DNA of 64,000 bases from Thalassovita mediterranea (GTDB taxonomy: Bacteria; Pseudomonadota; Alphaproteobacteria; Caulobacterales; Hyphomonadaceae), in contig CP080408.1 in NCBI GenBank assembly GCA_019448215.1, forward strand, positions 3,038,001 through 3,102,000, read 5' to 3'. The notes beneath the pieces were generated by a model. It was not told the origin of the DNA, made no database searches, and saw only the letters and a program-made list of their open reading frames with translations. How positions within the stretch are numbered: position 1 is the stretch's first letter; every line of letters starts with the position of its first letter. Below are positions 8,093 to 15,423 of this stretch, piece by piece. Position numbers and translations under genes: made by a program.

Positions 8093-9414
8093 GGTCCGGT
8101 CAGTACCGCAAGGGGTCACTGACTCTCGCCGGGACAGTCGCGATGGGGACCGGCGTCATGATTGGCGCCGGTATCTTCGCGCTGACCGGCCAGGTGGCGG
8201 AGTTCGCGGGTGACTTGTTTCCGCTCGCTTTCCTGCTCGCTGCCATCATCAGCGGGTTCAGCGCCTATTCCTATATCAAGGTCTCGAACAAGTATCCGAG
8301 CGCCGGCGGCATCGCGATGATCCTGGAGCGCGCCTATGGCCCATCGACGGTGACCGGCGGAGCGGCGCTGCTCATGGCGTTCTCGATGATCATCAATGAG
8401 AGCCTGGTGGCGCGCACTTTCGGCACCTACACGCTGCAGCTCTTCGGGATTGAGGGCGGCGTCCTCGTGCCGCTGCTCGCCATCGGGCTGATCGTCATCG
8501 CCTTCGGTATCAACATTGCAGACAATGAGTTTATCGGTAGCGTCTCCAAGGTCACCGCCGTCCTGAAGATCGGGGGCATCCTCGTCTTCGCGCTGGTCGC
8601 GCTCTGGGCGGCGGGCTTTGCTTTCCGCCCCGTCTCCGACGGCTTCGCCAATAAGACGTCTTCGGGCGGCTTCCTGGCTGGCGTTGCGCTTGCGATCCTC
8701 GCCTATAAGGGCTTCACCACAATCACCAACAGTGGCGACGAGGTGAAACAGCCGGAGAAGAATGTTGGCCGGGCGATCATGATCTCGCTCGCGATCTGCA
8801 CGGTGGTCTACCTGCTGGTCTGCTATGCCGTCGGCTCGACGCTGACAGTGCCGGAAATCGTTGCGGCCAAGGACTATTCGCTGGCCGAAGCCGCCCGCCC
8901 GGCGCTCGGGGACTATGGGCTCTGGTTCACCGTGGCGATTGCCATCATCGCAACCGCCTCGGGGCTGCTGGCCAGCCTGTTCGCCGTGTCGCGCATGCTC
9001 GCCATGCTGACCGACATGCACCTCATCCCCCACCGCCATTTCGGTATGCCGGGCACGATCCAGAAACATACGCTGGTCTACACCGTGGTGGCAGCCGGCC
9101 TGCTCGCCGCCTTCTTCGATCTCAGCCGGATCGCCTCCCTCGGCGCAATTTTCTATCTCGTCATGGACATGATCATCCACTGGGGCGTCTTCCGCCACCT
9201 CAGGCAAGATGTCGGAGCCGCGCCAGCGATACTGCTTTGCGCCATTCTGCTTGATGCGCTGGCGCTTTCGGCTTTTCTCATCCTGAAATGGCAGGCGGAC
9301 CCCTCCATTATCATCATCGCACTCACAGGCATGCTGGCCATTTTTGCCTTCGAACGTTTCTTCCTGCAGCGAATGCGGGAAACCGCAGGCGGGCACCATT
9401 CTGGCCGTGGGTAA
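8089..9414 (+). CDS. APC-superfamily amino acid/polyamine permease-like transporter
   Basis: The 441-residue protein has about twelve membrane helices. The first carries GTGVMIGAGIFALTGQ, the unwound helix-1 motif of the APC superfamily; helix 6 carries ILAYKGFTTITNSGDEVKQPEKNVGRA, also diagnostic. It is a secondary transporter; the substrate cannot be read from sequence. Its position, translationally coupled to DUF411 and followed by a hairpin, puts it inside a copper operon, so uptake of a thiol or amino-acid ligand under copper stress is a guess. The start overlaps the DUF411 stop; no separate Shine-Dalgarno is needed. Confidence 0.85.
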   Translation: MRSGQYRKGSLTLAGTVAMGTGVMIGAGIFALTGQVAEFAGDLFPLAFLLAAIISGFSAYSYIKVSNKYPSAGGIAMILERAYGPSTVTGGAALLMAFSMIINESLVARTFGTYTLQLFGIEGGVLVPLLAIGLIVIAFGINIADNEFIGSVSKVTAVLKIGGILVFALVALWAAGFAFRPVSDGFANKTSSGGFLAGVALAILAYKGFTTITNSGDEVKQPEKNVGRAIMISLAICTVVYLLVCYAVGSTLTVPEIVAAKDYSLAEAARPALGDYGLWFTVAIAIIATASGLLASLFAVSRMLAMLTDMHLIPHRHFGMPGTIQKHTLVYTVVAAGLLAAFFDLSRIASLGAIFYLVMDMIIHWGVFRHLRQDVGAAPAILLCAILLDALALSAFLILKWQADPSIIIIALTGMLAIFAFERFFLQRMRETAGGHHSGRG

Positions 9415-9439
9415 TTAGGCAACCCATGGCTAATTACCC
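9409..9439 (+). terminator. Hairpin overlapping the permease stop codon
   Basis: GGGTAATTAG (9409-9418) and CTAATTACCC (9430-9439) form a perfect 10-bp stem with an 11-base loop. The stop codon TAA lies inside the left arm. There is no T-run, so it may slow or protect the transcript end rather than act as a strong intrinsic terminator. Confidence 0.5.
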
Positions 9440-9484
9440 GAAAGTAATGCGGAACCCCGCCCCCTAATTTTCCGTTGGCCTCAG

Positions 9485-9501
9485 ATACCCCATACCAGTA
9501 T
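9485..9501. promoter_or_regulatory. Degenerate CsoR-type operator upstream of the DUF305 gene
   Basis: ATACCC-CATAC-CAGTAT has the same 17-base length and outer ATAC...GTAT symmetry as the operator at 5296, with two mismatches in the right half. It lies 12 bases upstream of the DUF305 start. It is supported only by similarity to the other two sites. Confidence 0.4.
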
Positions 9502-9513
9502 CTAGAGGATCAA

Positions 9514-10074
9514 ATGGACATGAAGACCAGCTACTGGCGCTTTGCCGCCATGATCGCGACATCGACGGCCGTAATGCTCGGCCTGATGTATCTCAACACC
9601 TATGCGTGGGAGCATGTTCGCTGGAGCGAGACCCGCTTCTACATGGCCTTCATCATGGGCGCGGCGATGGCCGTGGTGATGCTGAGCTTTATGCTGGGGA
9701 TGTACAAGAACAGCCGCATCAATCTCGGCATCTATGCCGGCGCGGCGATCGTCTTCGTGCTGGCCCTCTGGCTGGTGCGCAGCCAGGCCACGGTGGAAGA
9801 CCGGTCCTACATGAAAGCGATGATCCCGCACCACTCCATTGCCATCATGACAAGTGAGCGCGCCGGCATCGACGATGTGCGGGTGCGCGAACTTGCTGAC
9901 GAGATCATCACGGCCCAGCGCCGGGAGATCAAGGAAATGGAATGGCTGATCTCCGACATTGCGGCGAACGGCGTGGCAGCTACGGAAAGCGCTGCTGAGG
10001 CCCGCCCGGTTCCACCTTTTGAAGGTACCCTCAACCCTGATGCAGCTGCTGGCGCGTCGGTCGCTGAGGACTAG
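9514..10074 (+). CDS. DUF305 domain membrane protein
   Basis: The 186-residue protein has three N-terminal membrane helices (about residues 8-95) and a C-terminal ferritin-like DUF305 segment with YMKAMIPHHSIAIMTSERAG and LADEIITAQRREIKEMEWLI. The M-x(3)-M-x-PHH-x-A pattern (residues about 107-120) supplies Met and His ligands and is typical of copper-associated DUF305 proteins. The ATG at 9514 is chosen because AGAGGA lies just upstream; an ATG two codons later is equally possible. It is followed 51 bases later by the MBL/rhodanese gene and probably shares its transcript. Function of DUF305 proteins is not established. Confidence 0.8.
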   Translation: MDMKTSYWRFAAMIATSTAVMLGLMYLNTYAWEHVRWSETRFYMAFIMGAAMAVVMLSFMLGMYKNSRINLGIYAGAAIVFVLALWLVRSQATVEDRSYMKAMIPHHSIAIMTSERAGIDDVRVRELADEIITAQRREIKEMEWLISDIAANGVAATESAAEARPVPPFEGTLNPDAAAGASVAED

Positions 10075-10125
10075 CGTGCCTACCCGATCAGAAGACCCAA
10101 TCGATCCCGCAAAGGAGTGAACAGA

Positions 10126-11484
10126 ATGCGACTCGAAAAGATCAAGACAGAAGGTCTTGCCCACCTCTCCTACTTCCTGAGCGCCGATGGTGAAGCGGCC
10201 GTCATCGACCCCCGCCGTGACATCGACGTCTATCTGGAGCTTGCCCGTGAGGAAGGCGCTGTCATCAAGCACGTCTTCGAAACCCACAGGAATGAGGACC
10301 TGCTCTCGGGCGCTCCCGTTATCAAGCAGGAGACCGGCGCGCAGGTCTGGCATGGACCGAACCCTGAAAGGCCGGTGCAGTACGCTGCCAAGACGAGAGA
10401 AGGCGATACGTTTGAGATCGGGGGCGCCAAGATCAAGGTGCTCGAAACCCCCGGCCATACCGACGACAGCCTGTCCTACGTTCTCTATGACAAGAGCTTC
10501 GAGTATGGGCCTGTTGGCGTATTCACGGGCGATGCCCTGTTCATCGGTGATGTCGGCCGGACCGACTTCTATCCCGATCGCAAACGCGAAGTCGCCGGCC
10601 TTCTCTATGACAGCCTGAAAAAGCTGACAGGACTTGGCGACCAGTGCCTGGTCTATCCCGCACACGGGGCCGGGTCGGTCTGCGGCTCTGGCATGGCCGA
10701 CCGGGAGTTCTCGTCCATCGGGCACGAAAAGCGCAACAATCCGCGCCTGCAGATCGAAGACCGCGAGGCCTTCATCGACGCCAAGGTTGCCGAGAACCAT
10801 TATATTCCGCCGTATTTCCGGCGCATGGAAGAAGGCAACATGGAAGGCACCGAGGCCGCCCCGCCTGCGCCCATGCCGGCTTCCCCCGCCCAGCTGCTCG
10901 ACCCGGGCGATGCGGTCTGCCTTGATGTTCGCGGCATTTTCGATTTTGCTGGCGGACACCGCACGGGCGCGCTCTGCATCCCGCTCGACATGCTGGCCGC
11001 GTTTGCCGGCTGGCTGCTGCCCGCTGACAAGCCGGTGCTGCTGGTCACCCGCGATGAAGACCAGGCCATCGAGGCAGCCACGACGCTTCAGAGGATCGGC
11101 TTCGACAATGTGAGCGGATTTGTCGGCGGGGCCATGCCACTGGCAATCAAGAACGGTCCGCTCGAGGCGCTTGAATTCGTCGACACGGAAACGGTCGCCT
11201 CACGCGTGGACAATCCACCGGCTGGCTGGACCCTGCTCGATGTCCGGTCCCTCGATGAGTATGAAAGCGGCCACATCAAGAACAGCATGCACGCCTATGC
11301 CGGAAAGCTGCCCGGCGCCGCCAGTGACCTCGACCCGGACAAGCCGGTTACGGTCATGTGCGGCAGTGGCGCCCGCGCCACGATTGCTGCCTCGCAGCTC
11401 ATGCGGAGCGGCTTTTCCCAAGTCGATGTCTATATCGGATCGATGAAAGCGTGGACTGAGGCTAGTATGCACACCATCCACTGA
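10126..11484 (+). CDS. Metallo-beta-lactamase fold hydrolase fused to two rhodanese-like domains
   Basis: The 452-residue cytoplasmic protein has an N-terminal MBL domain (about residues 1-230) like persulfide dioxygenases, then two rhodanese-like domains (about residues 250-345 and 355-450). In the second rhodanese domain, VTVMCGSGARATIA contains the active-site Cys; the first rhodanese has no Cys in the loop (VLLVTRDEDQAI), so it is probably inactive. The MBL metal motif HxHxDH is replaced by ETHRNEDLLSGA, while the downstream ligands (ETPGHTDDS, FTGDALFIGDVGRTDF, VYPAHGAGS) are kept. Start ATG 10126 has AAGGAG 9 bases upstream. It presumably handles sulfane sulfur or persulfides during copper stress; the true reaction is uncertain. 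Confidence 0.83.
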   Translation: MRLEKIKTEGLAHLSYFLSADGEAAVIDPRRDIDVYLELAREEGAVIKHVFETHRNEDLLSGAPVIKQETGAQVWHGPNPERPVQYAAKTREGDTFEIGGAKIKVLETPGHTDDSLSYVLYDKSFEYGPVGVFTGDALFIGDVGRTDFYPDRKREVAGLLYDSLKKLTGLGDQCLVYPAHGAGSVCGSGMADREFSSIGHEKRNNPRLQIEDREAFIDAKVAENHYIPPYFRRMEEGNMEGTEAAPPAPMPASPAQLLDPGDAVCLDVRGIFDFAGGHRTGALCIPLDMLAAFAGWLLPADKPVLLVTRDEDQAIEAATTLQRIGFDNVSGFVGGAMPLAIKNGPLEALEFVDTETVASRVDNPPAGWTLLDVRSLDEYESGHIKNSMHAYAGKLPGAASDLDPDKPVTVMCGSGARATIAASQLMRSGFSQVDVYIGSMKAWTEASMHTIH

Positions 11485-11521
11485 TGGAGACTCGCATTTG
11501 CCAAAAATCGCACTAACTATG

Positions 11522-11539
11522 ATACCCGGTATGGGGTAT
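11522..11539. promoter_or_regulatory. CsoR-type autoregulatory operator
   Basis: The 18-base inverted repeat ATACCC-GGTATG-GGGTAT ends 5 bases before the csoR ATG. It overlaps a plausible -10 (GATACC at 11521) placed 17 bases after TTGCCA (11498), so a bound repressor would block its own promoter. The GGGG of the right arm may also serve as the ribosome-binding site. Confidence 0.75.
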
Positions 11540-11544
11540 ATTCG

Positions 11545-11820
11545 ATGAAAACGGAGACGAAGGATGCCGCGATCAGAAGACTGGCCCGGATCGAAGGCCA
11601 AGTGCGCGGTATTTCAAAGATGGTAGCCGAAGACCGGTACTGCATTGATGTGATCCGCCAAGTTCAGGCCGTCAAAGCCGCTCTGGTTGGCCTGGAAACG
11701 GTAGTTCTCAACGATCACATCAACACATGCGTCGATCACGCCCTTACCTCAAGCAGCGTCGAGGATCGCCGCGAAAAAGTTGAAGAGCTGGTCGCTGTAC
11801 TTGGAGGCCGCAAGAAATGA
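11545..11820 (+). CDS. csoR: CsoR/RcnR-family metal-sensitive transcriptional repressor
   Basis: The 91-residue all-helical protein matches the family length. It shows RLARIEGQVRGISKMVAEDRYCIDVIRQVQAVKAAL, with the conserved Cys at about residue 38, then HINTCVDHAL with His and Cys at about residues 63 and 67: the C-H-C Cu(I) coordination set of CsoR rather than the RcnR nickel set. Apo-CsoR binds operator DNA and Cu(I) releases it. Matching inverted repeats lie upstream of this gene and of the ATPase, with a weaker one before the DUF305 gene. It precedes the cus-type operon, which may be partly read through from it. Confidence 0.9.
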   Translation: MKTETKDAAIRRLARIEGQVRGISKMVAEDRYCIDVIRQVQAVKAALVGLETVVLNDHINTCVDHALTSSSVEDRREKVEELVAVLGGRKK

Positions 11821-11823
11821 CGT

Positions 11824-12294
11824 ATGTACGGGCTGCTCGCAAGCAAATATCAAGAGTTACAATCTAGGCTGCCTTTGATGACTCTCTGGACGCGCCTTGT
11901 GATGATCGCTGTCGCCGCCTTCCTGGCGGGGCAGCCAGTCATGGCGTGTCCAATGATGTTGGGCGATGCCGAGGTATTGTCCGTATCTGAAAGTCAGATC
12001 CATCCTTGCCCCGAAATGGCGCCTGCGCCTGCCATGGATCATGGGCCAGGGAAGCGTTCTTCCTCCTCAGATTGTCCCGCTGGTTTTGACTGTCCGCCTA
12101 TGCTGATGCAGGCGCAAGCCGATGCTAACCCACCGGTTACGATCAGACATCCCGACCAGGTGTTCGCGGCTGTCGCAAATGAGGCGCCTGTCACCTTCCC
12201 TCCCGAAAGACCGATTCTCAAAACTGGTCCTCCCGAGACTCCTGATCTCCCGCCCCTCACGCCTATAAGCTTGAAACAGCGTCTCCTGAATTGA
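11824..12294 (+). CDS. Small secreted Cys/Met/His-containing protein of the copper locus
   Basis: The 156-residue product (or 138 residues if it starts at ATG 11878) has a hydrophobic export segment LWTRLVMIAVAAFLAGQPVMA, then MACPMM, HPCPEMAPAPAMDHGPG and DCPAGFDCPPMLM. These Cys/Met/His clusters suggest periplasmic Cu binding. The C-terminal half is Pro-rich. I recognise no named family; it resembles the short proteins that often precede cus/czc operons. It follows csoR by 3 bases, so it is probably in the same transcript, and precedes the TolC-type gene. Start choice is uncertain: codon 1 gives a long charged n-region, while the internal Met gives a conventional signal peptide. Confidence 0.6.
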   Translation: MYGLLASKYQELQSRLPLMTLWTRLVMIAVAAFLAGQPVMACPMMLGDAEVLSVSESQIHPCPEMAPAPAMDHGPGKRSSSSDCPAGFDCPPMLMQAQADANPPVTIRHPDQVFAAVANEAPVTFPPERPILKTGPPETPDLPPLTPISLKQRLLN

Positions 12295-12308
12295 GAGCGA
12301 TGATCTGA

Positions 12309-12324
12309 GGCTGCCTGAGCAGCC
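12309..12324 (+). other. Short perfect hairpin between the secreted-protein gene and the TolC gene
   Basis: GGCTGC-CTGA-GCAGCC is a 6-bp stem with a tetraloop in the 72-base gap before the cus-type operon. There is no T-run. It could be an attenuating or processing hairpin; this is not supported beyond the pairing. Confidence 0.35.
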
Positions 12325-12366
12325 CATGATCGTCGTGCTTTCACAGTCAGGAAAACCTGTTTTATC

Positions 12367-13581
12367 ATGCCTACCACAATCAGAATTCTGCAAGCCGCAG
12401 CGCTTGTAGCCATCACGCTTCTGCCAGCGGCCCACGCCCAGAGCTTCGACGAGCTCGAAATCCGTCTCGCAGACCATCCAAGTCTGTCAGCTCTTCGATA
12501 TGACGCCGAAGCGAGCCGGGAACGCGCCAGCGCTGCAACGGCCCTGCCCGATCCTGTTGTCTCTATCGGGATCAACAATTTCCCCATCTATGATCCGTCC
12601 TTCACAAGCTATCTGCCGACCAACAAAGCGATTGGTGTCCGCCAGCAATTTCCTAGCCTCGCTGGCCGCGAAGCCCGCGCCGGCGAAGCGCGCGCCATAT
12701 CCTTGCAGACAGATGCCGCCCGCGACGCCCGGTTCGCAATATTGCGGGCTGAACTCATCGCACTTCTGGCAGAGAAGCAGCGTATCGAGGCGCAACGCAT
12801 TCTGGCCGACGCCCGCGACGCCAAATATGACGAGCTGACCGGGGTCGTCGGGGCTGAAATCGATGCAGGCCGCCCCGCGGTCTATCGCTTGGCCGAAATC
12901 GAAGGCGAGCGCTCCGAGGTTTCAAGAACGCGCGTCGATCTCGAACGGCAGGATGCAGAAATCGATGCCCAGCTTATGGATCTTGTTGGGCTTGTGCCAA
13001 ATACGCCCATCCCGCCGCTTCGAATGAAGGAATGGTCAGGCGCGGCACTCGATTTCCATGCAGTACGCGTCGCTGATGCTGCTGTCAGGGTGACTGAGTT
13101 CGGCGTCGAGGAAGCAAGATCGGAATGGAAACCAGAATGGGGTGCGCAACTCACTTACCAGCAGCGCGATGCCGGCCAGACCTTTGCCGGCGATGACTGG
13201 GTGTCCGGCACAATTACTTTCACAGTTCCTCTTTGGGCGAAACAGAAACAAGAGCCGCGCCTTCGCGCAGCCCGAGCCGAGAGGGCTGGTGCCGAACAAC
13301 GCTACCAGGCCGCTGCTCGAAGTGCCTCCGCCCGCTACGCATCCTTGGCAGCAGCGATCAAATCCTCCGAGACCAGTCTCGACATTCTTGAGAGAGAGAT
13401 TGGTGCCGTCGAAGACGAGATCGATGCACAGCTCAATATCTATGAATCAGGCGTCGGCGGATATGCGCCCATCATTGATGGCGAGATTGCCGTTCTCAAA
13501 CTCCGCGCTCAGATCGAAACCGAAAAAGCCCTCAAGGCTGCCTCGATCGCGCGCCTCAACGCGCTTCTGGTGACCCCATGA
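12367..13581 (+). CDS. TolC-family outer-membrane efflux protein of the copper RND system
   Basis: The 404-residue protein has a signal peptide (MPTTIRILQAAALVAITLLPAAHAQS) and two repeats of the TolC helical domain (about residues 25-205 and 225-400), with typical phrases ALPDPVVSIGINNFPI near residue 60 and AERAGAEQRYQAAARSASARYASLA near residue 310. It provides the outer-membrane exit duct for the adaptor and pump encoded downstream. Its stop overlaps the adaptor start by 4 bases. It would correspond to CusC, though this family is too divergent to name by sequence alone. Confidence 0.85.
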   Translation: MPTTIRILQAAALVAITLLPAAHAQSFDELEIRLADHPSLSALRYDAEASRERASAATALPDPVVSIGINNFPIYDPSFTSYLPTNKAIGVRQQFPSLAGREARAGEARAISLQTDAARDARFAILRAELIALLAEKQRIEAQRILADARDAKYDELTGVVGAEIDAGRPAVYRLAEIEGERSEVSRTRVDLERQDAEIDAQLMDLVGLVPNTPIPPLRMKEWSGAALDFHAVRVADAAVRVTEFGVEEARSEWKPEWGAQLTYQQRDAGQTFAGDDWVSGTITFTVPLWAKQKQEPRLRAARAERAGAEQRYQAAARSASARYASLAAAIKSSETSLDILEREIGAVEDEIDAQLNIYESGVGGYAPIIDGEIAVLKLRAQIETEKALKAASIARLNALLVTP

Positions 13582-15422
13582 GACATGCTTATCTGTTCAT
13601 CGCCATCACACTTGGCGGCCTTGCACTCGGCGGATGCGGTGCCCCCACCGCGCGCCAGACGGCCATCCCCGAAGCGGCAGTCGGGGAGCAGCAATACACT
13701 TGCCCGATGCACCCTCACTACATCTCTACAGATCCGAATGGCACTTGCCCGATCTGCGGGATGGACCTTGTACCAGCCGATAAAAAGGAAAGTAGTGCCA
13801 GTGGCGAGCGCGAAATCCTCTACTACAAGCATCCGATGGGTAAGCCGGATACCTCGCCCGTTCCGAAGAAAGATTCCATGGGTATGGATTACATCCCCGT
13901 TTACGCCGACGAGGCTGGAGCCGGCGTCACGGTGTCACCCGAAATGATCCAGACCATGGGCATCCGGACAGCACCCGCAGAGGTCCGCGATTTCAGCCGC
14001 GTGCTGAGAGCCTTCGGAACGGTCGAGACCAATGAGCGGTTGGAGAATGCGACGGTCTCGAGACTTGAAGGCTGGATAGAGAATCTTGCGGTCAATGCCG
14101 AAGGTGACACGGTCAGGCCGGGTAGCCTGCTCTATCGGGTCTACAGCCCTGACCTCATTGCAGCGCAAAAAGACTATCTGAACTCGATCGATATCGGGAA
14201 CGAAACGCGTATTTCGTCGGTTCGCCAGCGCCTGCGTTCGCTTGGAATGCAGGAGGCTGCCATCAGGCAGCTGACAGAGTCCGGAAAGGTAATTGAACGC
14301 GTGCCTGTCTATGCAGAGGCGGGCGGTACGGTGGCCGACCTTCAGGTGCGCGATGGCGACTACGTCAAACCGGGCACACCCATCCTCCGCCTGCAGTCCT
14401 ATTCGGGCGTCTGGATCATTGCATCCATACCGGAAAGCGACCTTCCATTGGTGGACACTGGTGTTCCAGTCCGTCTTAGTTTTCCCAGTGCGCCGGAAGC
14501 GCCTGACGAGGGCCGGATAGATTATATTTATCCGACGATAGACCCGAAGACGCGAACAGCTGATGTCCGGATAGAAGTCGACAATGCCTCAGGCTATCTT
14601 CGCCCTGGAGCTTATGCCGATATTACACTCAATGTCGGAGGCCAGCCACGCCTGTCTGTCCCCAGCGAAGCCATAGTCATTGGCAGCGAGGGCGCCCGCG
14701 TCATCGTCGCGGAGGGCGAAGGCAGGTTCTCAGGACGCGCTGTAAAAACCGGCGTTTCCTCCAATGGCCGCACAGAAATCCTCGAAGGTCTTCAGCGCGG
14801 CGAGATGATCGTTGCAAGCGGCCAATTCCTGCTTGATAGCGAAGCCAATCTGAGGGAGGGCCTCTCGAAACTTGAAGCGCCGGCGGACACACTGACAGAC
14901 CCGGATGCGCCGCTTTCCGAAATTCCGATAAATGCGCAAACTCTTGCCGAAATCGACCATTTCACCGACATGGCGCTCTATTTCCATGAGGCGCTGACGG
15001 ACGCCTATGAGATTGATCCCCTCTTTGTAGAGCCGGCGATCGGCCTCGCAGCGAAGCTAAGGTCGCAATTTGCGACTACTGGGCTTGAGCCAGTTATCGA
15101 TAGCTCCAAGGACGCTCTACTGCGTGCTCAGGAGGCAAACGACACCGAAGAGCTGCGCATCGCACTCTCCCGCCTTATGCAGGCGCTACGTCCCTGGCTG
15201 CTGGAGGGGGCACCAAGCCATTACCGGGATGCCGGGCTGTCGCTCTACCGGGATGAAGCCAGCGGCCATTATTGGCTGGAGCAAGGCAACTCGCCCAGCA
15301 ATCCTTACGGCGGTGAAACGGCGGAACTGATCAATTGGCCAGACCCGATGGCGGCCATGTCGATGAATTCTGAAAGCGACAATTCTGCCGACGCGCAGAA
15401 GCCGCAGGGCCGGGACCGCTGA
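13578..15422 (+). CDS. cusB: RND efflux periplasmic adaptor with heavy-metal-binding domains, CusB type
   Basis: The 614-residue protein is longer than typical CusB (about 400). A lipoprotein-like signal with LGGCGAP (about residue 15-20) is followed by a zinc-ribbon-like metal-binding domain (YTCPMHP ... CPICGMDLVP, about residues 37-65) and the CusB signature YYKHPMGKPDTSPVPKKDSM (about residue 78-97). The HlyD/CusB barrel and hairpin domains follow (about residues 110-445). The extra C-terminal region (about 450-614) is helical and contains no family I know; it resembles the DUF3347-like helical extensions of some CusB proteins. It delivers Cu(I)/Ag(I) to the pump. The pump gene follows the stop by one base. 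Confidence 0.9.
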   Translation: MRHAYLFIAITLGGLALGGCGAPTARQTAIPEAAVGEQQYTCPMHPHYISTDPNGTCPICGMDLVPADKKESSASGEREILYYKHPMGKPDTSPVPKKDSMGMDYIPVYADEAGAGVTVSPEMIQTMGIRTAPAEVRDFSRVLRAFGTVETNERLENATVSRLEGWIENLAVNAEGDTVRPGSLLYRVYSPDLIAAQKDYLNSIDIGNETRISSVRQRLRSLGMQEAAIRQLTESGKVIERVPVYAEAGGTVADLQVRDGDYVKPGTPILRLQSYSGVWIIASIPESDLPLVDTGVPVRLSFPSAPEAPDEGRIDYIYPTIDPKTRTADVRIEVDNASGYLRPGAYADITLNVGGQPRLSVPSEAIVIGSEGARVIVAEGEGRFSGRAVKTGVSSNGRTEILEGLQRGEMIVASGQFLLDSEANLREGLSKLEAPADTLTDPDAPLSEIPINAQTLAEIDHFTDMALYFHEALTDAYEIDPLFVEPAIGLAAKLRSQFATTGLEPVIDSSKDALLRAQEANDTEELRIALSRLMQALRPWLLEGAPSHYRDAGLSLYRDEASGHYWLEQGNSPSNPYGGETAELINWPDPMAAMSMNSESDNSADAQKPQGRDR

Positions 15423-15423
15423 T

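Noticed and set aside
8116-9399. Long minus-strand open frame opposite the APC permease
   Set aside because: It is a high-GC shadow; the plus-strand product has twelve helices and APC motifs, while the minus product has none.
9502-10959. Minus-strand open frame opposite the DUF305 and MBL genes
   Set aside because: It has no start context or domain and overlaps two well-supported plus-strand genes.
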